Shown here piece by piece: positions 44,497 through 56,410 of a stretch of 64,000 nt of DNA. Position 1 is the stretch's first letter. Each line of letters starts with the position of its first letter. The notes beneath the pieces were generated by a model. The model did not search any database, was not told the origin of the DNA, and saw only the letters and a list, made by a program, of their open reading frames with translations. The stretch comes from Anaeramoeba flamelloides (taxonomy: Eukaryota; Metamonada; Anaeramoebidae), in contig JANTQA010000057.1 in the NCBI GenBank assembly GCA_027625915.1, forward strand, positions 5,456,001 through 5,520,000, given 5' to 3'. The position numbers and the translations under genes were made by a program.

Positions 44497-46455
44497 ATGA
44501 ATTGCATCTTTCAATGAGTCATTTTTTTTTTATTTATCTTTTTAAATATTTATCTCTTTTATTATTCATATAATTTAATTAAAGCACATATGCTTTTATC
44601 CAAAAGCAAAAGTTCAGATTTATTAGAAATTGAGAAAAATAGTCTTGGTTTATTATATGTTAAAAAAATTAATCAAAAAAAAAAAAAAAATACCATATTA
44701 GTGTTACTTTATCAAAATAATCATTTAAAAAACTTTTTTTTATTTTCCTTTTGTTTTCTATTTTAATAAACAATAAAATATAATATAAGGTAATACTTTT
44801 TCGAATTCACATTATTATATTATTTGATTTCATCGTTTTTCACTAATTTTTGTTAATTTTTAACTGGGATTAATGCTGATAAAACTTTGTAAAGTTTTCC
44901 ATTTACCCTTCAGGAAAAAAATTTTCAACTCGAAAAATAATTTTCAAATCAATTGTAATTATAAAATGTAGTAAAATGGAAAAATTTTCCAATTTGATCC
45001 TTCATTTTTAGAATTTTCTTTTTAAATAATCGAATTTTTAGAAACCAATACCAGATTCAATTTTAGGATTTATTTTTTGGTTTCTTTGATCGGTTGATGT
45101 ATACTGATAAATTCACATAAAAATTTGATAATTTTTAGTTCAATATCCAAATTTTCTAAAATCTTTCTTACTAAAGCCTTGATTATAGTATTTTTATTGG
45201 GATATGTGTTATGAAACTTTGTAAAATTTTATTGATCTTCAAATAAACTTTCTCAAGGGTTGTTTGAAAAGGAGTATTTAAAGATTTACACAGGTAATTG
45301 AACAAATAAGTTTTTTTGTCTCGATTTGGAATTTGTATGTACTAATAAATTCAAATAAATATTTGAAAATTTTACACTTCATTTTCCATTTTTCGAATTT
45401 TTTTACACAAGCTTTGCAAAGTATATCAATAATTTTCAATTTAAAATAACTTTGTAAAATTGGTTGTGATTTAAAAGCTTCTATCTCTTGAGTTGTTTTA
45501 AAAGTTGAGTTAAGAAATTATAAAAAATGGAAAATTGAACTAAAATTTTAATAAATATATTTGAATTTATCAGTAGGTTTTCTATAGCAAAAAAACAAGT
45601 TTTTATTTTGAAACTCGATTAAACACTTCTATATGCTTATATTTGAACAACAGTAGATGCATTTTTTTGTTTGGGATCTTGTATTTTCTTTCATAGAGAT
45701 CATGTGTCTGATTTTTGTGTTGATATTGAATTTTTCATCAAGATCTTGAGAGAAACTTTTTTTTATTATTTTTTTTGTAATTAAGATAATTCTATTTATT
45801 TGAAATTTTTTAACCAACTAAAGTGAAATTACATAGTCTCATTTTTGCTGACCAGTCACTCTTTCAGTTGAGAATAAAATCAATTTGCCAGTAGTTGAAA
45901 AATAAATGGATTAAAATTGTAATTCAACTTTCCCAATAAGTGTTTTCAAAATCAAAGGAATTGTAAAAATAATTTAAGATACGTCTGTTCCCTTTTTCCT
46001 TATGATAGGTGGGAACTTTATCATTTATTTTATTATTTTTTGTGATTTATTGTAGTGAACTTTTCGTCACATTTGATCTTTTTATTTTGCAATTACCATA
46101 AAGTTACTACGCCCTTAATTTGTGAGTGTTTCAAAATAATAAAACAAACTGAATTTAGATTTCTCTTTGATTAGATCTCTTCTTTTTCTTGGAAAATGGT
46201 GACAAAAAAACTGAAATTCAAAGTAATTTAAAAATTGATTTACTTTTTTGGTAAAAAAATAAATCGAAGAGAAAGCAAAAGTTCAAACTTTACGATTGTT
46301 ATCAATTTTTTCCTTGAGTTAAAAAACCAAATTCTCAAATTTTTCATCAAATCAACTCATTTTTTTTGTTTTTTTTTTTTTTAAATTCTTTTGTTTTGAT
46401 CGTTGAATCAAACCTTAAAAATTTGAAAACAAAACCAAAAACAAAAAAACCAAAA
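44497..46455. other. Spacer between PGK and the alpha-kinase-like gene
   Basis: AT-rich, containing the element at 45102-45575. No gene is recognised; the minus-strand ORF 45629-45817 is a chance frame. Confidence 0.65.
45102..45575. mobile_element. TACTGATAAATTCA inverted-repeat element
   Basis: 474 bp. Left end TACTGATAAATTCACATAAA with AATTTTTAGTTCAAT; right end in inverse TTGAACTAAAATTTTAATAA and TGAATTTATCAGTA. An internal partial copy starts at 45349. Fragments of the same family occur at 16948-17008. Confidence 0.65.
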
Positions 46456-49188
46456 ATGAGCAAGCAATTTAAAGAATTAAAACAGACCCAAAATAAGATC
46501 AAGAATTTAAAAGATGAAAACAACGAACTAAATTTACAAATTCTGGATTTTCAAAAAAAAATCATGGATCTAAAAACAAATCATCAACAACAAGTCAACC
46601 AACTCAAAGAAACAATAAAAATTCTCAGAAAAAGTTTGGAAAACAGTGGCTCAAAAACACCAACACTTTTTAAGCATAATTCTCTTGATCAATTGGTAAA
46701 AAAATCCAAAACAAAGGCAAATAAAAAAAAAAAAAATAAAAATAAGAATCAGGACAAAAATAAGAACATGAAGAAAAAGAAAATTTCAAACAATTTTAAG
46801 AACAAATTTAAAATTAACAAAAAAAAACAGAAAAAAAGACAAAAAAGCAATTCCAAAACAAAGTTAAATCAAGAAAAGAATAATATAACTAATAGTGATG
46901 ACGAAAACGGAAATAAAATTGAAGTTGATTTAAGTGCGGGTTTAGATTTTGTTTTTAATCATGAATTTTTAAATAATAATACAAAAGAAGCAAACAACAA
47001 GAACAAAAACGAAGTTGAGAGTCAAAATGAAAAAGAAGTAATTCCAATTATGAACCAAAGTATCAAAAATAATGGTTCTGAAAAGAATATTCTCCGAAAA
47101 AAAGGTTCAATAAGCCTTGAAGACATTTTCGAAAATTCTAAAAAACCAATTAAGGATTTCAAAATCAAGGCAAACCAAAAAAAAAAAAAAAACGGGAAAG
47201 ATTCAAAAATCGGGATCAGTTCAACACCATTAAGGGTTGAACAGAAAAAGAAAAAAAAAAACAAAAGAAATATGAAAAACATTACAAAACAACAAAGAAC
47301 ATTAACAACCTCAAGATCCATGAACGACACAAGTAATATCCCACAGGATTTCCAACCAAAGCTTACAAAATTGATCAGTAATAAAACGAAATGGCACATA
47401 ACCCCAAAAAAATCACCCAAAAGATCAAATAAAAACAGACACAAAAGATCAAATGATTTACTGATCGAATTATTGGTATTGATTAGTAAGGAATGTGTTG
47501 AAAGGGAAAGAACAAACATTTATAACAATATCAAATTCACACAAAATGAGTTCGAGAAATTAAATCCAAATTTTCAATTTAAAATTGAACAAATCGTTTA
47601 TGACGCAAACATTGAAAAAAGCAATTCGCAAACAAAAAATAAGATACCTCGTTTACATTTTAGTAAAAACATTGAAGAGAAGAAGTTTTTAAATCAATTA
47701 AAAACAATAATTCATACAGATCCAAAAAAATTAAATTCCAATAGTAATTCAAATAACCACGAGGACAATAATAAAATTGGAAATAGTAATAAAATTGGAA
47801 ATAGCAATGAAAAAGAAGAAGCAAAAGAAGAAGCCAAAAAAGAAGAAAAGAAGGAAGAAAAAGGAGAAGCAAAAAAAGAAGAAAAAGAAGAAGAAAAGAA
47901 AAGTCTAAATTCAATGCCTTTATTACCAATTTTAAAAAAAATTTCAAGGCATAAATGGAAAGGCAAATATAAAATCATTATGCACTGGTTCGATCAATCA
48001 TTCTTTCAAACCAAAGATTCTTATATTGATCAGCGGTATGATATTTATATGGAAAAATTTGCCCAATTAAATATCAATTATTATATAATTGGCGATATTT
48101 ATGGCAAAGATCAGAATAAAATAAATGATTTCCAACAATCTTATAATTATATAAAATCCAATTCAAAAATATTAAAAATATTACATACCAATAATGATAA
48201 TAATAGTATAAATATAAATAATAGCGGTAATAGTAATAGCAATAGCAATAGCAATGATAATAGCAATAGCAATAAAAATGGCAATAGCAATGGAAATAGT
48301 AGTGATAAGAACGATGATATTATTTGTAATAAGAAATTTAGTGTTAATTGGGATGGATTTATAACAAATATTGTTATTCAGTCGATTAATAATATTGAAA
48401 AGAGTTCAATTTTCATGAAACTTGAAAAGATACCAAACATGAACAATCTCCAAATATGGGATGAAACAAAGAAGGCAACAATATTTATCCCCAAAATTAA
48501 TCAAAAAAAATTTTTTAAATTTCTGAAGCATGGAATTAGCAACACTCGTCATATCATTTATCATAATATTAATAACAACGAATTTAATTATCTAGAATTC
48601 AGCATCAAGTCAACAAATATTAAATTATCAAAAAAAGTATTTCTCGAAGGGAAACTTTTCAAATTCAATTATTTAAATCAATCAAATTTTGATTCACTGC
48701 TGACTGCCAAAATCTTTAAAAATGATGATTTCAAACAAAATCTAATCGAGAACTTCAAATTAATAAAATCCTATACAATAACGAATGTGTTTGCAAATTT
48801 ATTTAATAAAATGTCTCAAAAGAAATCGAAAATTGAATTCCATCCTGCTTTTATTTATTCAATCCGATCAAACGGCACTGATGATTATTTCATAGTGGAG
48901 CCCTTTTTTTGCAACAATAATAAAATCTCTATAACGAATCCTAAATTTTTAGATTTGATAAACGCATTCCAACATTTTGTTTATTACTATTCTCAAAAAA
49001 CAATGATCATCCCCGATTTGCAATTAATACAAGAGAAGTTTTTATCACCTCATATACAATCAACTAAAAAATACAATTTTGGCAGAAAAGACCTTGGCAA
49101 AGATGGCATGAATAAAATTATCAAAAGTCATACTTGCAATTATATTTGCAAAACTTTTGGCTTTTCAAAAATGAAAAAAATCAAATAA
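46456..49188 (+). CDS. Alpha-kinase-like protein with coiled coil and low-complexity linker
   Basis: 910 residues from the ATG at 46456 (MSKQFKELKQ). Residues 1-70 are a coiled coil; 80-460 are Lys/Asn/Glu/Ser low complexity. Residues about 490-560 (HKWKGKYKIIMHWFDQ, then NINYYIIGD) resemble the last part of a vWA domain as found before some alpha-kinases (VwkA type). From about 628 to the end the pattern follows an alpha-kinase: FIVEPFF, NAFQHFVYYYS, IIPDLQLIQ, NFGRKDLGKDG and SHTCNYICKTFGF. The His and Cys-x3-Cys expected for the structural zinc site are present. The DLQG metal loop reads DLQL, and the N-lobe glycine loop and ATP lysine are not evident, so activity is uncertain. Alpha-kinases phosphorylate targets such as myosin heavy chain or eEF2. 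The first ATG after an AT-rich leader was chosen; the upstream in-frame part lacks ATG. Confidence 0.72.
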   Translation: MSKQFKELKQTQNKIKNLKDENNELNLQILDFQKKIMDLKTNHQQQVNQLKETIKILRKSLENSGSKTPTLFKHNSLDQLVKKSKTKANKKKKNKNKNQDKNKNMKKKKISNNFKNKFKINKKKQKKRQKSNSKTKLNQEKNNITNSDDENGNKIEVDLSAGLDFVFNHEFLNNNTKEANNKNKNEVESQNEKEVIPIMNQSIKNNGSEKNILRKKGSISLEDIFENSKKPIKDFKIKANQKKKKNGKDSKIGISSTPLRVEQKKKKKNKRNMKNITKQQRTLTTSRSMNDTSNIPQDFQPKLTKLISNKTKWHITPKKSPKRSNKNRHKRSNDLLIELLVLISKECVERERTNIYNNIKFTQNEFEKLNPNFQFKIEQIVYDANIEKSNSQTKNKIPRLHFSKNIEEKKFLNQLKTIIHTDPKKLNSNSNSNNHEDNNKIGNSNKIGNSNEKEEAKEEAKKEEKKEEKGEAKKEEKEEEKKSLNSMPLLPILKKISRHKWKGKYKIIMHWFDQSFFQTKDSYIDQRYDIYMEKFAQLNINYYIIGDIYGKDQNKINDFQQSYNYIKSNSKILKILHTNNDNNSININNSGNSNSNSNSNDNSNSNKNGNSNGNSSDKNDDIICNKKFSVNWDGFITNIVIQSINNIEKSSIFMKLEKIPNMNNLQIWDETKKATIFIPKINQKKFFKFLKHGISNTRHIIYHNINNNEFNYLEFSIKSTNIKLSKKVFLEGKLFKFNYLNQSNFDSLLTAKIFKNDDFKQNLIENFKLIKSYTITNVFANLFNKMSQKKSKIEFHPAFIYSIRSNGTDDYFIVEPFFCNNNKISITNPKFLDLINAFQHFVYYYSQKTMIIPDLQLIQEKFLSPHIQSTKKYNFGRKDLGKDGMNKIIKSHTCNYICKTFGFSKMKKIK

Positions 49189-49374
49189 TATAAAAGAAAA
49201 AAGAAAAAAAAGAAATAAATGATCAATGATACTATTAAGAATAAATAAGCATATAGGAGTAAAATCTTAATTATGTGGTAATTGGCAGTGGTGGTGGTGG
49301 TGGTGGGGGGTAACGATTAATATTCTATTCTTTAATATAATATTAAACGATTTAAAAAAAAAAAAAAAAAAAAA

Positions 49375-49571
49375 TAGTCAGTACCACTTTTAAGACACAA
49401 ACTTTGAGCCAAAATTTAAGGCACAAAAAAATTCCTAATTTAAGCACAAAATTCGGATTCGAGGAAGAATAAATTGTGTAAAAAAAAATCCCAAAAAATG
49501 TGTCTTTATTTGAGAATACTTTGTTCCTTATCTTTTGTTCAAAGTTTGCTTCTTAAAAATGATACTGAATA
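49375..49571. mobile_element. MITE family A, worn copy
   Basis: Left end TAGTCAGTACCACTTTTAAG, right end AAATGATACTGAATA. Words GACACAAACTTTGAG and TTAAGGCACAAAAA are kept. Confidence 0.65.
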
Positions 49572-49798
49572 TGGCTTTAATTAATATTAAATAGATGAGC
49601 TATCATCCAGGTTTATATTTTTATTCTATTTTATATTTTTATAATCTTTTAAATATTCAACAAGAGTTTCCATTAGATTTGAATTCTTTTAATGATAATT
49701 TCATAATTTCCATTATTTCTGTTTTTGTATTCTTTTTGAAAAAAACTATTAAAAAATACTTAATTGAGAAGCAATTTTGGACCTTTTTTCTGATCAAT

Positions 49799-50496
49799 TA
49801 AACTATTTTTCAGTCAAAGGGTCCCAGTTATAATGGTATAATACATGTGTTTAAAGTGTTTACATAGATATTAGAAGAAAAATTTTATATTGGAAATTTT
49901 CAAAATTGAAATCATTTTTTCACATTTTTGTTTTTTTTTATTCGATTTTTTTTTTTAAAATGTCATTCATTTGCAAAAAATTTTTTTCTTGCAAGATCAA
50001 TAGTCACTTGGTAAAAACGTGTTATTCTAATTTTATTTAAATTATGTAAAGATTGTTGAGAAATCATATTGATTTCTATTGCAATTCTATTCGATCTTTG
50101 ATCTTGATATTTGTTTGATAAATGTGAAAAATTTTCACTTCATTTTCATTTCCTTTTTCAAATAGAGACCACAAATACCAACAAACTTCTTTTGGGGTCT
50201 TGATTTCTAAAAGAAAAGTATGGAAAATGAAGTGAAAAATGTTTCATATTTATTATTCAAATACCAGTAGAAGTTCAAAACGAACATTGTTGTTTTTCTC
50301 AATAAGGCACTAAGAATTTGAGTTTTGAAATTTTTAAGAAAATCTATTGATTTATTAGTTTTCTTTCAGACATATATCACCAATTCTTTGATTTGCATTA
50401 TTCTGTTTATTTCTTATTTGTTCTTCAAAGGTCAATTATATAAAATAATTGATATTGCAAAAAAAGGCTGGGCGACTTTGACTGAAACAGAGTTTA
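49799..50496 (+). mobile_element. MITE family B, full-length copy
   Basis: 698 bp, from TAAACTATTTTTCAGTCAAA to TTTGACTGAAACAGAGTTTA. It aligns end to end with 1330-2035, with few differences by eye. Confidence 0.8.
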
Positions 50497-51833
50497 CATT
50501 ATAACAATATTAACAACAAAATCGTGATGATCTGGAAAAATCACAAGTAGTTCAGGTTTCTCGCAAAAAAAAAAAAAACATAAAATCCCTATAATCAACA
50601 TTTTTGAGATTAAATTAAAAATCTTGAAATAGACAATTTATTTAAAATCACCTTGGAAAAAATATTTTGACTTTTAGACTACGAAAAACTTTTATAAGGC
50701 TTTTCCCCTTTAAAAATTTTAGAAAATTTTTGAAAAGGTTGAAAAGTGTCTTCAAGTCTTTGAAAGGTATGAAGGCCCAAATCTTTATAAAAGATAGCTT
50801 TTTTGCAATGGATAAAAAAATTTTTTATTTTTTTTTTTAATAAAATTGTAAAATATCAATACTAAGATTTAAATGATAAAACAAATAATCATCATTTCAG
50901 AAATGCACTTGAATATAAAATCGTTGAGTTTTTTTTTCAAATGAAGTTATAACCTTAACAAGTTAAATAACTAACAAGTAGAAAAGGAAATTTTCCTTAT
51001 TTATGGTGGTAGATTAAAAAAAAGCCTTTGAAACTCTAGTTGTATTTTCTCACCAATAAAAAGGTTTGGAAGATAAGAATACCAAAAAGAATTAGAAGAA
51101 TAATGAGAAGAATAAGAAAAAGGAATAAAATATACAAAGAACGTAAATAATTGGTGATCATCTGGCAGGATGTTGTGAATGCTTTTGAAAAGTTATTCAA
51201 CCCCCCAATCAACTTTAATAGAATTAAGAACATTTTTTAATCAAAGAAAAAATTATTTAAAGAACGATTGAATGAAAGTTTTGCTGTTTTACAAGTTTTT
51301 TTAATTTCGAAGTAATATTTATAGCACCACGATTGACTGAGAAACTATTTATTTAGATTTTTGATACTTTTGTTGATCTTAAGGATTGATCGATATATCA
51401 ACCAAACCAAAATAAAATACAATTAAAACCCTTTGATCTGATACTTGATCCAATCAACTCTCTTTTTTGTTTTTTATAAAAATAAATTATTTTTCACAGA
51501 TCTTGTTTTTTAATCAAACAAAATTTTTCTTTTTAAAAAGATTGCCGAATTAGCCCTAAAAGTCATCAACCACTATCTATCGATTTAATTTTTAATCACA
51601 AGATTTAATTTTTATCACAATATTTTTTGATATTTTTCAGGATTTTTGGATGATTTTTATATAATTCTCGTGATTTTATAGAATATCACAATTTGTAATC
51701 TTATTGATATTTGAATATTGTGATTTTCTAAAATATAGCGATTTGATAAAAATTATCACTATTTTGAAACTTGTTCTTGAACGAACAAACATATCAACTA
51801 ATCCTCATATATATATATATATATATGTATGTA

Positions 51834-52089
51834 TACTGTTATTTTCCGATTAATAAATGAAAATTTTTATTCAATTTCCAAAATGAATATTATTTTTTAC
51901 TGTGAAAATCAAATTAGCTGAGTAAAAATTTTGTCTTCGAGTTAACTAAGGAAGTTTAGTTTATTGTCTAAAAATAACGTTTCTAAACGATGTTGTTAAG
52001 ATCTTTGGATTTTATTTTGACTTTTTAAACTAGAAAAATATTTTAATGTTAACTAAAAATTTTCATTTTTTAATTGGAAAATAACAGTA
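51834..52089. mobile_element. CTGTTATTTTCC inverted-repeat element
   Basis: 256 bp. Left end TACTGTTATTTTCCGATTAA; right end TTAATTGGAAAATAACAGTA; about 35-bp inverted arms continuing into TGAAAATTTT. TA lies at the edges, but it sits between two AT microsatellites, so the exact flank is unclear. Confidence 0.65.
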
Positions 52090-52553
52090 TATATATATAT
52101 ATATAAATATATATATATATAAATATATATAAATATACTAAAAAAATAAATTTGTTAAAAATTTTGATAACATTCAATTTTAAAAATTTACCTTGAAAAA
52201 AAAAGAATGGAGAAGAATATTTTATTATTTTTTAAAATATTTTCAAATAATATTAATAATATGGATTGGTAATCCAATTAAAAAAGAATTAATGTTATCC
52301 AAGAAATTGAAATTATTTTAATATGGAGCAATTTGTATTTCTCTTTCAAAATGTATCAATATTAAGAAACTTTTGTTTTGATAATTATTTAATAGAGATC
52401 AACCGTTGAACGGTCTAATCTTGAAAACACAATAAGCCTGAATTGGGATTGCCATTCCGGTTTTCCATAAAATTACTATTTCCACTTATTATTCAATCGT
52501 AATCAGTTGGAAAACAATTTTTTTCAAATTTGATCAGATCTTTTTTGAAGTGT

Positions 52554-53843
52554 TTACCAAAATTTTCTTATTGCTAGATTTGGCCCAAATTCTTCATACT
52601 CGTTGAAGTTGATACAATAGTCAAGGAAATTGTCTAATTTTGTAAATTTTTTACAACCATTAAAAGAAGAATATTTTCTTGACTTGGGAGCAATTACATT
52701 AAATTTAGGGTGGTTTTCAGCAAAAAATAAATATAATTCGTTGATTAATCTTTGTTTTAACCCATTAAACATTGAATTACCCCCTGCCAGTACAATATTT
52801 TGGTACATAATTTGTTGTAATTCCTCAGGTAACGATTGAATTGTTTCAAAGACATGTTCTTGTATTCCCTTTTCATAATAACTCTTATCCACTGTTGGTT
52901 GTCGAAAAAAATAAGCCTTGTAGGTTAATTGTATGAAATCCTTATTAACCTCAACTAATTTTGGATCAAAAAGAGGGTTAGTCAGAAAGAAGACTTTGTC
53001 ATTCAATTTGAGTATTTTTCCATCGTACAATTCGTGTATAATAATTCTTTTATTTTCGTAGTTTGTATTGGGCAAATTTTGGTCCTTATTGTTGTTTTTT
53101 GTCTCCTCATTGCCGCTAGTGCTTTGGAAATATAAATCGCTTTCATTTAATTCGATATTTGTAGAATTATTTACCAAAGGAAAAACAATTCCAAATTTTT
53201 CTTTTAGTTCACGAACTATATCCTTTTCTGCATTTGTTTGAAAATCGTAACCTAAGCCCGACAGGATTTGGATCAAATGTGCGTTTAGGAAGGAACCGCC
53301 AACACCAGAAATTTTAGCATAGTCTTGCATGCATGACATTTGGTAAATGGGTACAACATAATTCAAATCTTCGCCCATCTCAAGAACAAGCCCCGTTGTT
53401 CGTTGATCTGTGTCATACAAAGACATTGCTGCGCTGTTGCCGATATATAAATATGGTACATTAAAGGTTTCAAACATGATTTGAGTGGTTTTTTCTCTAT
53501 CCTCCTTGGGGGTGAAGGTCTTTTCTGTGAGCGCAAGTGGGTGCTCTTCAGGGGCTCTTCTTAATTCATTATAGAAAGCGTGGTGCCAGACCTTTTCAAT
53601 GTCATCCCAATTTTGGACTTTGCCATTGTAATATGGCTGCCGCATTGTCAAAGGATATCTTTTGGATTGTGTTTCAGTTCCAACATAACAATCTTTTTGC
53701 CCCATTCCTACCATAACACCCATACCTCTTGGTCTTCCAACAATCGTCGGGAACTCCTTCTTATCAGTGTTTTCGTCACTAGTACCGACAACTGTTGTAT
53801 GGGATCCAGTGTCAAGAATAATTGGTTCGAAAAGTTCCTCCAT
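52554..53843 (-). CDS. Divergent actin-like protein, predicted ATPase-impaired
   Basis: A single exon of 429 residues (actin is about 375). The fold is unmistakable: VGRPRGMGVMVGMGQKDCYV (DNase-loop region), NWDDIEKVWHHAFYNELR, APEEHPL, TQIMFETFNVP, AEKDIVRELKEK, LAGGNSMFNG and GPNLAIRKFW. Nucleotide-site residues are altered: phosphate loop 1 reads DTGSHTTVVG, losing the Lys of actin K18; the hydrolytic Gln (actin Q137) is Ser137; loop 2 reads EMGEDLNY, changing actin D154 to Glu155 and H161 to Tyr162. A 35-residue Asn-rich insert lies in subdomain 4/3 (about 235-270). The close similarity in the DNase loop and barbed-end regions favours a derived actin over a classical Arp family. Whether it polymerises or acts as a cap or regulator is unknown. 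Confidence 0.85.
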   Translation of the reverse strand: MEELFEPIILDTGSHTTVVGTSDENTDKKEFPTIVGRPRGMGVMVGMGQKDCYVGTETQSKRYPLTMRQPYYNGKVQNWDDIEKVWHHAFYNELRRAPEEHPLALTEKTFTPKEDREKTTQIMFETFNVPYLYIGNSAAMSLYDTDQRTTGLVLEMGEDLNYVVPIYQMSCMQDYAKISGVGGSFLNAHLIQILSGLGYDFQTNAEKDIVRELKEKFGIVFPLVNNSTNIELNESDLYFQSTSGNEETKNNNKDQNLPNTNYENKRIIIHELYDGKILKLNDKVFFLTNPLFDPKLVEVNKDFIQLTYKAYFFRQPTVDKSYYEKGIQEHVFETIQSLPEELQQIMYQNIVLAGGNSMFNGLKQRLINELYLFFAENHPKFNVIAPKSRKYSSFNGCKKFTKLDNFLDYCINFNEYEEFGPNLAIRKFW

Positions 53844-54449
53844 TATTTGGTCTGTGGGGTTGTGTATTAGTTTTTGTATGTTTGCAAAAAGAAGAATAAA
53901 TGAAAAAAAGAAAATTAGGGTCTGAGAAGAAAATAAAAACTGTATTTGACATTTATCAAGTTTACACTTTTAAAAAAATAATTCCCAATAACAATCAATT
54001 AGTATCGTTTTTATATTGGAAAATTCTCTTTTTGTCCTGAAAGATTTTCTAAAAGAGAAAAACTCAATTTTTGTCTGAATATTTCAAGTAGCTTTTTGGA
54101 AAAAAAGATTTCAAACTGAAAAAACTGTTTGAAACACCTGTAATTTTAAAATAGTTCAAAAATAACCATTTTCCAAGATTTTTCAAGCGAAATTCATGAG
54201 CCCAAAAAATGATGTCTTAATTTTTTAAGATTTTTTTGTTAGAATTGGGTTTTTTAGAGTTTTGCAGTGATACTTTTTTGATATACCCAAAAGTCATATC
54301 AAATGTGATTCCATATTTAATGTTTTAAAGATACAAGAAATACCATTTATTAAACTTTCAGAAGTATTTGAGTTTTTTTCTTTTTTGCCATTGGTGGAAA
54401 AATAAAATTTGATTTTCTCTTTGAAGTTTCTAAACCAAATCACTTTCCT

Positions 54450-55755
54450 TTCTTTTTTAAATAAAATATAAGGTGGTTAATTACATAAAATATATTTTCA
54501 GGTTACCTCTCTTTTGTTGGAGTCCACAAAAAGTCTCACCATTTGGCCAGTTGTTCTTATTTATTATTAACCCCAAATGAAATTAAAATAGTATTTTGAC
54601 AGTAATACAATTTAACCTAAAATAAGTCCATTTACGGACTATAAGGAATGGTTTTTCATTTTAATAGAGTTCATTCTTTTCAATGGATTTTTACTCACAA
54701 TACCTTTGATCCTTTTGGTTTTAGATTACTGGATCAAATAAGAAAAAGAAAAATTTGTAAAAAATTTTTATTTTAATGAAATCTAACTTATAGTAATTTC
54801 CAGAGAGTTTTCAGGAAAAAATAACCTTGAAACTTTAATCTTATTTTAAAAATACAATAAAAATAAAGCAAATATGTTATATTGACAAAATCTAAGAATA
54901 ATAGATTATTTATTTTATTCTCAAATATTTATCAAATGTGTTGGAATTTGAAAGATAAGAAAATATTCTTTCTTTTTCAAATACTCAAGACATAAACAAA
55001 AAAAGGACTTCCATATAATTTAAATCAGTTAGTTGAGAATATCTATTTATTTATTATTTTTATTATAATTAATTAAAATTGATTTTTTTTGTTTGAAAAT
55101 ATTTAAAATTATAAGAAATAAAAAGATAAAATCTATTAAAACATTTAATCTTTGGGTTATATTAGGAATTTTGCTGGAATTATTAAGATTGTGTGATTAT
55201 TAATTATTGATTCCAAATAATTAAATCAAAAGGTATTTCTGTTATAAGTTGATTTTCGAAGCTTTTAAAAAAGTATTTTTGTAGAATTTTTCATTTAATA
55301 GATTGGTTATTTTTTTTTTTTCTAAGATTATTTTGTTCAACTTAGAGTTAAAATTGATTTGAACGGTTCTTTTAATTTAAAAAAAATAATTTTTTCAAGT
55401 TTAAAATAATTCTTGTAATTCTTTGAAATTAAGCAGATTTTTTAGTATAATAAGTTATTTTCGAATATTATAGGTTTCATATTTAAATATGTGTTTTTAT
55501 CCAAGTTCTTTTTACAAAAAAAATTCAAATTTCTTTCTTTCAACCGAAATAATTTTTTTTTAAATAATTCAGAAATAATTTGGTTTTTGAACTTTTAGAA
55601 AAATCGAAAAATTGATCAATACATGTTTCATAAAAATAATAATTCATTTCAGAAAATAGATTTCAGGTATGTTAGGACTTGTTATAATCAATTTTTACTT
55701 TATTTTTTTAACTTCAACTTTGATTAACCTTTTTTACGAATTATTTATTGAATTT
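54450..55755 (+). repeat. Old dispersed segment, uninterrupted copy
   Basis: Colinear with 690-1329 plus 2036-2710 but without the family B MITE. Clearest matches are at 54695-54830 and 55200-55690. No shared ORF. Confidence 0.6.
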
Positions 55756-55963
55756 ACTCAAAGATTATATTAATATTTAAGATTAATTTTCTAAAAAAAA
55801 CAAATTTATCCAAAAATATAAAAAATATAAACATCATTTTTTGAATTTATGAAAAAAAAAGAAAAAAATGATAATTTTCTTAAATTTGGCTTGAAATATG
55901 TAGATTAGTAGCTAAAAAAGTTAATTTTTTTTAATAAATCAAAAAATAACTCTAAGATTATTT

Positions 55964-56410
55964 TACAGCCGTTCCAAGGCTACCATAAAATTTTAAATAA
56001 AACACAATTGATTTTTCTATTCTGATTTTCTATTTTCAAAAAATTCCGAAATAAGAGTTATTATTCAAAAAAAAATTTCAATAAATGATCTATTATTCAA
56101 ATTTTGAAACATCAAAAAAAAATTCAAGATCCTAGAAAACTTAAAAATTATTGGTCTAAAACAACTCAAAAAAAATATCAATATTGACTGATCTTTAAAA
56201 ATTTACCATTTATGAACAATATTTTAAAGTGCTTCATAAATCTTCAAAAAATTTTTTTTTGATGTTTCAAAATTTGAATAATAGATCATTTATTGAAATT
56301 TTTTTTTGAATAATAACTCTTATTTCGGAATTTTTTGAAAATTGAAAATAAGAATAGAAAACTCAATTTTGTATTATTTAAAATTTTATGGTAGACTTAG
56401 AAAGACTGTA
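55964..56410. mobile_element. MITE family C-related element
   Basis: 447 bp. Left end TACAGCCGTTCCAAGGCTAC, right end GTAGACTTAGAAAGACTGTA. Beyond the first 25 bases the long arms (about 200 bp, for example AAATTCCGAAATAAGAGTTA and its inverse) differ from those of 29709-30111, so it is a subfamily sharing only the terminus. Confidence 0.75.

Larger units (their letters stand above)
49189..52553. other. Spacer between the alpha-kinase-like and actin-like genes
   Basis: Contains a GGT microsatellite (49288-49310), a worn family A MITE (49375-49571), a full family B MITE (49799-50496), an inverted-repeat element (51834-52089) and an AT microsatellite (52087-52137). The ORF at 51036-51233 is leucine-rich but has no family features. 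Confidence 0.65.

Noticed and set aside
47022-47519. 165-residue hydrophobic frame on the minus strand
   Set aside because: Antisense shadow of the Lys/Asn-rich linker of the alpha-kinase-like gene; reverse complements of AAA/GAA-rich DNA always give Phe/Leu-rich frames.
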